DNA from: Actinacidiphila sp965342175
GTDB lineage: Bacteria > Actinomycetota > Actinomycetes > Streptomycetales > Streptomycetaceae
NCBI RefSeq assembly: GCF_965342175.1
Contig: NZ_CBDRBL010000023.1
Location: 25,566 to 89,565, forward strand
DNA: 64,000 nucleotides
Direction: 5' to 3'
The position numbers and the translations under genes were made by a program. Shown piece by piece: positions 50,659 to 58,542 of the stretch (position 1 is its first letter; each line of letters begins with the position of its first letter). Below the pieces are notes generated by a model. That model saw nothing but the letters and a program-made list of their open reading frames with translations. It did no database searches and was not told where the DNA came from.

Positions 50659-51796
50659 CGGCACCGGCGGCGTGCTCGACGTCACCGTGGTGGGCAACCC
50701 CGGCAACCGCAGGACGACGCTGTTCGCTGCGGCGGTGCGGGCAGCGGGGCATCCCGCGCCGCGCGTGCTGGCGTGGCGCGACGTGCTGCGCGGAGAGTAC
50801 GCCTTCGCGCCCGGCGAGTTCGTGCGCCTCGACTCCCCCGGAGAGGACGCCGAGGTCGACCGGCTGCTGCGGGGCGCCGACGACCCGGCCCGGGTCGAGG
50901 GCACCGCGCTGTGGTACCGCCGGTTCACCGCCGCCGTGCGGGAGGTGACGGTTTCGGCCCGCCGGGCCGGCGCGGTGCCGTCCGCCGACGCAGGGGAGAT
51001 CGCCGTCCTGTTCGACAAGCGCCGCTGCCACGCCCGGCTCGCAGCGGCGGGCGTCCCGGTGCCGCCCGCTCTCGACGGGCCACCGGTTCGCGGTTGGGCG
51101 GAGCTCAAGGAGCGCCTGCGGGCCGCAAGGATCTCCCGGGCGTTCCTCAAGCCCGCCCATGGCTCCTCCGCCTCGGGTGTGGTGGCGCTGGCGACGGCGG
51201 GTCCCGACCGGGTCAAGGCGAGGACCTCGGTGGAGACTACCGGCGACGGACGCCTGTTCAACTCGCTGCGGGTGCGCGAATACCGCACGGAAGCGGAGGT
51301 GGCCGCCCTCGTGGACGCGCTGGCCCCGGACGGGCTGCACGTCGAGCGCTGGGTGCCGAAGGCGTCCCAGCACGGCCGGGCGGCCGACTTGCGGGTGGTG
51401 GTGGTCGCCGGCCGTGCCACGCACGCCGTCGTCCGCACGAGCCCGCACCCGATGACGAATCTGCACCTCGGCGGTGCCCGCGGCGACCTGGACACGGCGC
51501 GCGCGGCGATCCGCGCGGCGGGCGGCGACTTCACTGACGTGCTGGGGACCGCCGAACGGGCTGCCGCGTGCTTCCCCGGCACGCTCTGCGTCGGCGTGGA
51601 CATCCTGCCCGCGAGAGGCTGGCGGCGCTTCGCCGTCGGCGAGGTCAACGCCTTCGGGGATCTGCTGCCCCGGCTCACCGGCCTGCCGGGCACGGCAGCC
51701 GAGGGCCTGGACACCTACGCCGCCCAGGTGGCCGCCGTACCGGCGACGCTGGAGCGCGCGCGACGCGAGGAGCACCACCATGACGCCACCGCTTGA
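50639..51796 (+). CDS. STM4014 family protein (RimK-like ATP-grasp)
   Basis: 385 residues from ATG 50639. After an N-terminal Rossmann-like lobe (VTVVGNPGNRRTTLFAAAVRAAGH) come ATP-grasp features: FDKRRCHARLAAAGVPVPPAL, nucleotide-loop Lys in RAFLKPAHGSSASGVVAL, HVERWVPKASQHGRAADLRVVVVAGRATHAVVR, NLHLGGARGD and the metal-binding GVDILPARGWRRFAVGEVNAFGD. This order matches RimK-type carboxylate-amine/thiol ligases, so an ATP-driven ligase is inferred; the family name itself carries no known function. It overlaps both neighbours (20 bp and 17 bp). Confidence 0.85.
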   Translation: MSPSPSSGTGGVLDVTVVGNPGNRRTTLFAAAVRAAGHPAPRVLAWRDVLRGEYAFAPGEFVRLDSPGEDAEVDRLLRGADDPARVEGTALWYRRFTAAVREVTVSARRAGAVPSADAGEIAVLFDKRRCHARLAAAGVPVPPALDGPPVRGWAELKERLRAARISRAFLKPAHGSSASGVVALATAGPDRVKARTSVETTGDGRLFNSLRVREYRTEAEVAALVDALAPDGLHVERWVPKASQHGRAADLRVVVVAGRATHAVVRTSPHPMTNLHLGGARGDLDTARAAIRAAGGDFTDVLGTAERAAACFPGTLCVGVDILPARGWRRFAVGEVNAFGDLLPRLTGLPGTAAEGLDTYAAQVAAVPATLERARREEHHHDATA

Positions 51797-52607
51797 CATG
51801 AACCAGATCGTGGGCAACCACGACATCCTGCTGGTCACGCTGGACACCCTCCGCCACGACGTGGCGGAGGAGTTGGCCGCGGCCGGCCGCATCCCCCACC
51901 TGGCCCGCCATCTGCCCGGCGGCAGGTGGGAGCGCCGGCACGCACCCGGCAGCTTCACCTACGCCTCCCACCAGGCCATCTTCGCGGGCTTCCTGCCGAC
52001 GCCCACCGCCCCCGGACCCCACCCGCGGCTGTTCGCGGCGCGCTTCGCGGGCAGTGAGAGCACCGCGGACGGCACCTTCGTGTACGACACCCCGGATCTG
52101 GTTTCGGGCCTGGCCGCGGCGGGCTACCGCACGGTGTGCATCGGCGGCGTCGGTTTCTTCAACAAGCAGGCGCCGCTGGGGTCGGTGCTGCCCGGGCTCT
52201 TCCAGGAGAGCCACTGGGAGCTGGAGTTCGGCGTCGCCTCGCCCACCTCCTTCGAGGCACAGGTGATCCGTGCCGAGGAGGTCGTCGCGGCCCTGCCGCC
52301 GGAGCGGCGGCTGTTCCTCTTCGTGAACGTGTCGGCACTGCACCAGCCCAACTGGTTCCACCTGCCGGGCGCCACCCGGGAGGCGGGCGACTCGCGCGCC
52401 ACGCACGCCGCCGCCCTCGAGTACGTCGACCGCCATATCGGCAGGCTCTTCGCCGCCGCCTCGAGCCGCCGTCCGTGCCTGGCCGTCGTGTGCTCCGACC
52501 ACGGCACGGCCTACGGCGAGGACGGCCACACCGGCCACCGCATCGGCCACGAGGTCGTGTGGACGGTGCCCTATGCCCACTTCCTCCTCGACGGGGCCGC
52601 CCGATGA
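51780..52607 (+). CDS. STM4013/SEN3800 family hydrolase (alkaline-phosphatase superfamily)
   Basis: 275 residues from ATG 51780. HDILLVTLDTLRHDVAEEL supplies the first metal Asp pair of the sulfatase/alkaline-phosphatase fold, GSFTYASHQAIFAGFLP the nucleophile region, and VVCSDHGTAYGEDGHTGHRIGH the second metal set (Asp-His ... His). This suggests hydrolysis or transfer of a phosphate or sulfate ester in the cytoplasm, since no signal peptide is present. Stop and next start overlap (ATGA). Confidence 0.85.
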   Translation: MTPPLDMNQIVGNHDILLVTLDTLRHDVAEELAAAGRIPHLARHLPGGRWERRHAPGSFTYASHQAIFAGFLPTPTAPGPHPRLFAARFAGSESTADGTFVYDTPDLVSGLAAAGYRTVCIGGVGFFNKQAPLGSVLPGLFQESHWELEFGVASPTSFEAQVIRAEEVVAALPPERRLFLFVNVSALHQPNWFHLPGATREAGDSRATHAAALEYVDRHIGRLFAAASSRRPCLAVVCSDHGTAYGEDGHTGHRIGHEVVWTVPYAHFLLDGAAR

Positions 52608-54001
52608 CCTCCACCGACGTGACGCTGTCCCCGACGCCCTCGGCCGCGGCCTCGCCGCGACCGTACCGGCACTACGTGTACGCCTATCCGCACAAGACGG
52701 CCTACCGCGCGCTCCCCCGCGAGCAGGCCCGGTTGCGGGATCTGTGGGCGGACGAGCCGAAGAACGCGCTGTCCCTCTACTTCCACATCCCGTTCTGCGA
52801 GGTCCGCTGCGGATTCTGCAACCTCTTCACCCGGATCGGCGCGCCCGACGGCCTGGCCACCGCCTACCTGGATGCTCTGGAGCGCCAGGCCGCGGCGGTG
52901 CGGGAGGCCCTGGGCGAGGGCGCGCGGTTCGCCAACGCGGCCTTCGGCGGCGGCACTCCCACGTATCTGTCGGCCACCGAGCTGGAGCGGCTCTGCGACC
53001 TCGCCGAAGGCGGCCTGGGCGCCGATCTGCGCGCCATACCGCTCTCCGTGGAGGCCTCGCCGGCCACCGCGACGGCCGACCGGCTCAGGGTGCTCGCGGA
53101 GCGCGGCACGACGCGGCTGAGCCTGGGCGTGCAGAGCTTCGTCGAGGCCGAGGCCCGCGCGGCCGTCCGCCCCCAGCGCCGGGGCGACGTCGAGGCGGCG
53201 CTGGGCAGGATCAGGGAGGCGGGCATCCCCGTCCTCAACATCGACCTGATCTACGGCATCGACGGCCAGACCGAGCGGTCCTGGACGCAGTCGCTGGACG
53301 CCGCGCTCGCCTGGCGTCCCGAGGAGCTGTATCTGTACCCGCTGTACGTGCGCCCGCTCACCGGCCTCGGCCGGCACAGCACCGCTACCACCGGCGCCGC
53401 CGGCAGCGACCGGAGCGAGGCGGCGTGGGACGAGCAGCGGTTGCGGCTCTACCGCCACGGCCGCGACCATCTGCTGGCACACGGCTACGAGCAGGTGTCG
53501 ATGCGCATGTTCCGCCGTACGGGCGCCCCGGCCGCCGGCGGCGGGGACTACGCCTGCCAGACCGACGGCATGGTGGGCCTCGGCTGCGGGGCCCGCTCGT
53601 ACACCTCCACGCTGCACTACTCCTTCGACTACGCCGTCGACATGCACCGCATCCGCGGCATCATCGACGCCTACACGGCGCGCACCACGCGGGAATTCGG
53701 CCACGCCGACTTCGGCTGGGCAATGGACGACGAGGAGGCCCGCCGCCGGCACCTGCTGCAGTCCCTGCTGCAGGCCGAAGGGCTGCCCGTCGCCGAGTAC
53801 CGGGCCCGGTTCGGCACCTCTCCCGGGGAGGACTTCGCCGAGGAACTGGAGCACTTCGCCGACCGGGGCTGGCTGGACGCGGCCGCGGGGCCGGAGGTGC
53901 TGCGGCTGTCGCCCGAGGGCCTCGCCCATTCCGACGCGGCCGGTCCCGAGCTGTTCTCCACCGCCGTGCGCCGGCGCATGGCCGCCTACGAACCCAAGTG
54001 A
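52604..54001 (+). CDS. STM4012 family radical SAM protein (HemN/HemW-like)
   Basis: 465 residues from ATG 52604. The HemN-type signature LYFHIPFCEVRCGFCNLFT has C-x3-C-x2-C for the [4Fe-4S] cluster but lacks the fourth Cys of true coproporphyrinogen dehydrogenase, as in HemW. FGGGTPTYLS (GGGTP), IPLSVEASPATATADRL, TRLSLGVQSF and VLNIDLIYGIDGQT follow in order, and the C-terminal HemN-like domain ends at about 440. It should make a 5'-deoxyadenosyl radical; substrate unknown. Ten bp separate it from STM4011. Confidence 0.88.
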   Translation: MTSTDVTLSPTPSAAASPRPYRHYVYAYPHKTAYRALPREQARLRDLWADEPKNALSLYFHIPFCEVRCGFCNLFTRIGAPDGLATAYLDALERQAAAVREALGEGARFANAAFGGGTPTYLSATELERLCDLAEGGLGADLRAIPLSVEASPATATADRLRVLAERGTTRLSLGVQSFVEAEARAAVRPQRRGDVEAALGRIREAGIPVLNIDLIYGIDGQTERSWTQSLDAALAWRPEELYLYPLYVRPLTGLGRHSTATTGAAGSDRSEAAWDEQRLRLYRHGRDHLLAHGYEQVSMRMFRRTGAPAAGGGDYACQTDGMVGLGCGARSYTSTLHYSFDYAVDMHRIRGIIDAYTARTTREFGHADFGWAMDDEEARRRHLLQSLLQAEGLPVAEYRARFGTSPGEDFAEELEHFADRGWLDAAAGPEVLRLSPEGLAHSDAAGPELFSTAVRRRMAAYEPK

Positions 54002-54011
54002 GGCCCCCGCC

Positions 54012-54902
54012 ATGGACCTGACGATCCTCTACCGCGGCCCGCTGGCCTCGTGCGACTACGACTGCCCGTACTGCCCCTTCGCCAAGCGCCGTGACAGCCG
54101 TGCCCAGCTGACCGCCGACCGCGCCGCCCTCGAACGCTTCGCCGGATGGGCGGCCGGGCAGGACGGCGACCGGCTCTCCCTGCTGTTCACCCCGTGGGGC
54201 GAGGGCCTGGTGCGGTCCTGGTACCGGCGCACTCTGGTGGAGCTCAGCCGGCTGCCGCATGTGCGCCGCGTGGCGATCCAGACCAACCTCAGCTGCCGCA
54301 CCCAGTGGCTGGAAGAGGCCGACCTGGACACGCTCGCCCTGTGGTGCACCTTCCATCCCGGCCAGACGCCCTATGACCGGTTCCTGGCCAAGTGCCGCGA
54401 CCTGGCCGCCCGCGGCGTCCGGCACAGCGTGGGCGTCGTCGGCCTGCCGGAGCACCTGGAGCAGGCCCGGCGGCTGCGCGCCGACCTTCCGGACGACGTC
54501 TACCTGTGGGTCAACGCCGCCGAGGGCCACACATATACCGACGCCGAGGCGGAGCGGTGGACCGCGCTGGACCCGCTGTTCCCGTACAGCCGGCATCCGC
54601 ACCGCAGCGCGGGTCTGCCGTGCCGCACGGGCGAGTCGGTCATATCGGTGGACGGCGAGGGCACGGTGCGCCGCTGCCACTTCGTCCGCGAGGAGCTGGG
54701 CAACCTCTACGACGGCTCCTACCGCGCGGCGCTGCGCCAGCGGGCATGCCCGCTGGCCGTCTGCGACTGCCACATCGGCTATGTCCACCTTGAGACGCTG
54801 CCACTCTACGACGTGTTCGCGGGCGGGGTCCTGGAGCGGATCCCCGCCGCGCCGCCGCCGGGCCGGACTCCGTTGCGCCTGCTGACGCCGACGTCCCCGT
54901 AG
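54012..54902 (+). CDS. STM4011 family radical SAM protein
   Basis: 296 residues from ATG 54012. The cluster motif is SCDYDCPYCPFAKR (C-x3-C-x2-C) at about residue 14. The C-terminal third has seven further Cys (PCRTGESVIS, RRCHFVREELGNLYDG, ACPLAVCDCHIGYVHL), a pattern like SPASM/Twitch domains that bind auxiliary Fe-S clusters in peptide-modifying radical SAM enzymes. It closes the operon. A role in modifying a peptide or protein together with the STM4012 enzyme is inferred, not shown. Confidence 0.88.
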   Translation: MDLTILYRGPLASCDYDCPYCPFAKRRDSRAQLTADRAALERFAGWAAGQDGDRLSLLFTPWGEGLVRSWYRRTLVELSRLPHVRRVAIQTNLSCRTQWLEEADLDTLALWCTFHPGQTPYDRFLAKCRDLAARGVRHSVGVVGLPEHLEQARRLRADLPDDVYLWVNAAEGHTYTDAEAERWTALDPLFPYSRHPHRSAGLPCRTGESVISVDGEGTVRRCHFVREELGNLYDGSYRAALRQRACPLAVCDCHIGYVHLETLPLYDVFAGGVLERIPAAPPPGRTPLRLLTPTSP

Positions 54903-54905
54903 CGA

Positions 54906-54923
54906 GCGGCCCGGCGGGGCCGC
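54906..54923. terminator. Hairpin between STM4011 and the convergent methyltransferase
   Basis: GCGGCCC-GGCG-GGGCCGC, a perfect 7-bp stem with a 4-nt loop, lies 4 bp after the STM4011 stop and before the end of the convergent DUF574 gene. Likely shared terminator without a T tract. Confidence 0.55.
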
Positions 54924-54934
54924 GGAGAGCCGTG

Positions 54935-55741
54935 TCAGCCCTTGCGGCCGACGCCTCCCCAGAAGGCGATGCGGACGTGCTCGCCCTCCTCCGGGAGCGG
55001 GCTGTCCGGGCGCCACCGCGGCACCTGCACGAGTCCAGGCTCGACCAGCGGGAAGCCGTCGAAGAAGGGCTCGATCTCCGACTTGCTGCGCAGCGTGAGG
55101 GTGGAGGTGGCGTTCTTGTAGGCCTCGGCGGCGTCGGCGTCCACGTCCTGGTGGAAGTCGGTCGTGCCGTGGCTGAGGATCAGCGCGCTGCCGGCCGCCA
55201 GGTTCTTGGTGAGGGCGCGCACGATCCCGGCCGGGTCCTCGTCGTCGCGGACGAAGTGCAGGAGCGCGACGAGCATCAGGGCCACGGGCTCGTCGAAGTC
55301 GATCAGCTCCCGGATGGTGGCGTGCTCCAGGATGCTCTCGGGCTCGCGGACGTCGCCGAGGAAGAAGCCGGCGTTGCCGGTGTTGGTGAGCCGCGCGCCG
55401 GCGTGGGCCGCCACGATGGGGTCGTTGTCGACGTAGGCGACCCGGGCGTCGGGCAGGACCGGGCGGGCCACCTCGTGCGTGTTGGGCGAGGTGGGGATGC
55501 CGGTGCCGATGTCGATGAACTGCCGGATGCCCTGCCCAGCCGCGTAGCGCACCGCGCGCTGCATGAACTCCCGGTTGGCGCGCGCGCTGGGGCGCGCGTC
55601 GGGGGTCATGCGGATCACCATCTCGGCCGCCTCGCGGTCGGCCTCGTAGTTGTCCTTGCCGCCGAGGTAGTAGTCGTACATCCGGGCCGGGTGCGGCCGG
55701 CTGGTGTCGATCTCCTCCGCGGGGAAGCCCTTGTCGGTCAA
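54935..55741 (-). CDS. SAM-dependent methyltransferase, DUF574 family
   Basis: 268 residues from TTG 55741, chosen because GGAG lies 7 nt upstream and LTDKGFPAEEIDTSRPHPAR is the usual family N-terminus; a GTG at 55846 would add 35 odd residues. ARMYDYYLGGKDNYEADREAA is the DUF574 hallmark, followed by IRQFIDIGTGIPTSPNTHEVA (SAM site) and VAYVDNDPIVAAHA. These actinobacterial proteins are often found beside WhiJ-like XRE regulators, as here; no substrate is known. Confidence 0.85.
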   Translation of the reverse strand: MTDKGFPAEEIDTSRPHPARMYDYYLGGKDNYEADREAAEMVIRMTPDARPSARANREFMQRAVRYAAGQGIRQFIDIGTGIPTSPNTHEVARPVLPDARVAYVDNDPIVAAHAGARLTNTGNAGFFLGDVREPESILEHATIRELIDFDEPVALMLVALLHFVRDDEDPAGIVRALTKNLAAGSALILSHGTTDFHQDVDADAAEAYKNATSTLTLRSKSEIEPFFDGFPLVEPGLVQVPRWRPDSPLPEEGEHVRIAFWGGVGRKG

Positions 55742-55997
55742 CGCCCTGCTCCGTTCGGATTCCGATGGCCCCTGAGGGGCCGGTGAGTGCTGCGGTCGAT
55801 GCTCTTCCGGCCCGTCCCGCCGTTCGCGGCGGCGGGACGTCGGCACGCGCGGACGGGCCGTGGCGCCGCCCGGGCCGTCGTCCTTGGTGGGGGCGCGACC
55901 ACGGACGCACGAGCCGCCGTCGCCCCCGATCCACGGCTTGCTCCGGCCCGCGCCCCGAGGCTCCCGGTGGGCACGCCGTCGCGGATCCGCTCCATGC

Positions 55998-56861
55998 TCA
56001 CGTCTCCTCGTGGATGCGGGCGAGGATCCGCTCGGTGCCGGCGGCCGGCGCGGCCTGGGCGCACATCCGGTCCAGGGCTTCCAGGAAGGTCGAGACGTCG
56101 TCGCGGTCGTCGAAGTAGACGCCGCCGACCAGGCTTTCCGAGTAGACGACGTCCGGGAGCTCGTGCGTCTCGAAGCGGAAGATGTGGAACGGCCCGTACA
56201 TGGCCGGGTGCGGTCCGGCCGTGAACGGCATGATCTGCAGGCGTACGGCGGGCAGGGCGCAGGAGTCGATCAGCTTGGCGATCTGGGCGCGCATGACCGC
56301 CGGACGGCCTATGGGTCTGCGCAGGACCGTCTCGTCCATGACGACCCAGAGCAGGGGCGCGTCCTCACGGGTCAGCAGCGCCTGGCGTTCCATGCGCAGG
56401 GCGATCCCCCGTTCGATCTCCGCCTCACCGGCGCGCGGATTCCCCGCCCGCAGCACCTCGCGCGCGTAGTCCTCGGTCTGCAGGAGTCCGGGCACATAGT
56501 GCGGCTCGTAGGCGCGGATGACGCGGGCCTCGCCCTCCAGGCTCACGAAGGCGCTGAACCAGTCCGGCAGGACGTCCCGGTAACGGTGCCACCAGCCGGG
56601 CTGGTTGGCCTCCCGGGCCAGCGCGAGGAACTCCTCGAGCTCCTCCGGGGCGGTGACCCCGTAGGTGAGCAGCAGCTTCTCGACGTAGGGGATCTTCAGG
56701 CCGACTTCGGCCTTCTCCATGCGGCGGATCGTGGCGTGGGTGACGTCCAGGGCCCGGCCGGCGTCCTCGTAGGAGAGTCCGGCCCTCTCGCGCAGGTGCT
56801 GGAGCCGCTTGCCGAGCACCACCCGGAGGACGGTGGGAGCACCGCCCGACCGCGTGTCCAT
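55998..56861 (-). CDS. WhiJ-like XRE regulator with DUF5753/Scr1-type C-terminal domain
   Basis: 287 residues from ATG 56861; GTG codons just upstream are alternatives. The N-terminal HTH LGKRLQHLRERAGLSYEDAGRALDVTHATIRRMEKAEVG is followed by the DUF5753 sensor-like domain with YEPHYVPGLLQTEDYAREVLRAGNP, RMERQALLTREDAPLLWVVMDE, LPAVRLQIMPFTAGPHPAM and FRFETHELPDVVYSE. Such proteins control development or antibiotic genes with DUF397 and anti-sigma-like partners. The divergent ATPase is here; a DUF397 gene is not. A 15-bp palindrome lies between. Confidence 0.88.
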   Translation of the reverse strand: MDTRSGGAPTVLRVVLGKRLQHLRERAGLSYEDAGRALDVTHATIRRMEKAEVGLKIPYVEKLLLTYGVTAPEELEEFLALAREANQPGWWHRYRDVLPDWFSAFVSLEGEARVIRAYEPHYVPGLLQTEDYAREVLRAGNPRAGEAEIERGIALRMERQALLTREDAPLLWVVMDETVLRRPIGRPAVMRAQIAKLIDSCALPAVRLQIMPFTAGPHPAMYGPFHIFRFETHELPDVVYSESLVGGVYFDDRDDVSTFLEALDRMCAQAAPAAGTERILARIHEET

Positions 56862-56941
56862 CACGACCACTTCCCCAACTCCCCTCTGACGCAAGCAGTG
56901 TGTCATGCCGTCATCAGGAGCCGACAGTGCGCACCCGTCGT

Positions 56942-56956
56942 TCTGTAAATTACAGA
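56942..56956. promoter_or_regulatory. Palindromic operator candidate (TCTGTAA-A-TTACAGA)
   Basis: A perfect 7-bp inverted repeat around one base in the only AT-rich patch of the divergent gap. It probably binds the XRE regulator. A promoter for the ATPase gene may follow: TTGCCA (56964-56969), 18-bp spacer, CATAGT (56988-56993), which puts the start of transcription at GTG 57001 (leaderless). Confidence 0.65.
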
Positions 56957-57000
56957 TCGCATCTTGCCAACAGTTCCGGCGGGACCGCATAGTTAGCGAC

Positions 57001-57459
57001 GTGGCCTCCTCACCAGTCGCTCTGCGGTTAGAGCGCCGCGGCACCCCCGACGCCCCTCACTGCCAGGACCTGTTCCGTCTGCCCGCCCGCGGGTCCTCGG
57101 TCGCCGACGCGCGCCATCGCGTGCGGGCACGGCTGCGGGAGTGGGACGCGGACGAGGGGCTGTGCGACGACGCGGAGGTGATCGTCTCCGAGCTCTTCAC
57201 CAACGCCGTCATGCACACCGGCAGTGAGTGCGTCACCTGCGGCATGCGCTTCGACGGCGCCCGGCTGCGGCTCGAGGTCAGCGACCAGGGACGCGCGCCG
57301 ACCGCGCCCCGGCCGCGGGCCGCTGGTGTGGACGAGGAGGGCGGACGCGGCCTGCTGCTGGTGGGCGCGCTCTCGCAGGCCTGGGGAGTCCGGCCCACCG
57401 ACGACGGTGGCGGCCGTGTCGTGTGGGCCGAACTCGCCTCCGGGACGCAGCCTTACTGA
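57001..57459 (+). CDS. ATP-binding protein, anti-sigma factor (RsbW/HATPase) type
   Basis: 152 residues from GTG 57001. The GHKL ATPase boxes are present: N box DAEVIVSELFTNAVMHTGSE, G1 LRLEVSDQGRAP and G2 GGRGLLLVGALSQAWGV. This is the short single-domain type common beside WhiJ-like regulators in Streptomyces, which may bind sigma or anti-anti-sigma factors. No ribosome site precedes GTG, in line with a leaderless message. Confidence 0.88.
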   Translation: MASSPVALRLERRGTPDAPHCQDLFRLPARGSSVADARHRVRARLREWDADEGLCDDAEVIVSELFTNAVMHTGSECVTCGMRFDGARLRLEVSDQGRAPTAPRPRAAGVDEEGGRGLLLVGALSQAWGVRPTDDGGGRVVWAELASGTQPY

Positions 57460-57497
57460 CGCGGCCTCCTGGAGCCCCCACCCCGCCGGGCAGCCGT

Positions 57498-58286
57498 CTA
57501 CAGCGGCAGCAGGTCGGGGCGCTTGGGCGTCACATTGTCGCCGGAGGACTCCCCGCGCAGCCGCCGGCCGATCCAGGGCACGAGGTGCTCGCGGGCCCAT
57601 TGGATGTTGTCCCGCCGGACCTCGGCGGGCGCACGGAAGGGTTCCGGCGGCCATGCCTGGTCGGGGTCGGCCGGCACCTCGAGCCCCAGCACCTGTGCGG
57701 CGCGCAGGGCGACCCGGGTGTGCCCCTCGGGCGACAGGTGGAGTCGGTCGGCGTCCCAGGCCCTGCGGTCCTGGATCGACCGGAGCGACCATAGGTCCAG
57801 CACCGGGGAGTCGTACCGGTCGGCGATCGCGCGCACATGCGCGGTGTAGGTGGCGATCTTGCCGCGCAGATGCCGCAGCACGGGGATGCCGCGGGTGTCG
57901 AAGCCCGTGCACAGCACGACGGTGCCGACGGCGGCGGCGAGGCGGGCGACCGCCGCCTCGTAGCGCTCGGCGACGTCGTCCGGGTCGCTGCCGGGCCGCA
58001 GGATGTCGTTGCCGCCGGCGCAGAAGGTCACGAGGTCGGGCGCGAGTTCCACGGCCCGCGGAACCTGCTCCTCGACGATCCGGTCGAGGAGGCGGCCGCG
58101 CACCGCGAGGTTGGCGTACCGGAAGTCGTGTCCGGGCCGGCGGTCGGAGAGGAGCACCGCCAGCCGGTCGGCCCAGCCGATGAACGTCCCGTCGGGACCC
58201 GGATCGCCGACACCTTCCGTGAAGCTGTCCCCCACGGCTGTGTACGACCCGATGGCGTCACTGTTGTTTTTCGAATCGTCTGGCAC
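57498..58286 (-). CDS. SGNH/GDSL-family hydrolase
   Basis: 262 residues from GTG 58286. Block I YTAVGDSFTEGVGDPGPDG has the nucleophile Ser, block III is TFCAGGNDILRPG, and block V DADRLHLSPEGHTRVA supplies the Asp-x2-His pair. No signal peptide, so it is a cytoplasmic esterase/lipase-like enzyme. AGGAGGTGA lies 16 nt before the GTG, too far for a standard site, but no other in-frame start exists. Confidence 0.88.
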   Translation of the reverse strand: MPDDSKNNSDAIGSYTAVGDSFTEGVGDPGPDGTFIGWADRLAVLLSDRRPGHDFRYANLAVRGRLLDRIVEEQVPRAVELAPDLVTFCAGGNDILRPGSDPDDVAERYEAAVARLAAAVGTVVLCTGFDTRGIPVLRHLRGKIATYTAHVRAIADRYDSPVLDLWSLRSIQDRRAWDADRLHLSPEGHTRVALRAAQVLGLEVPADPDQAWPPEPFRAPAEVRRDNIQWAREHLVPWIGRRLRGESSGDNVTPKRPDLLPL

Positions 58287-58542
58287 GTCCGCACATACTT
58301 CACCTCCTCGAGTGACCTACGCCACCGTAACCAGGGGTTGACGGGAGGTGATCTATCCCACCCGACTTGATGCGCCCCACGCGGAATACGGCGGTGTCCG
58401 GCGGCGCCCACCGGCCCGCGACGGCGATCGCATACCGACCGGTACGGGCGGCGCCCGGTGTGCCGTAGGGTCGGCAGTGGTCCGCCCGCCGGTGACCCGC
58501 ACCGCGCGGTCCGTGAACGTACCCGTGAGCGAAGGAGCACCG

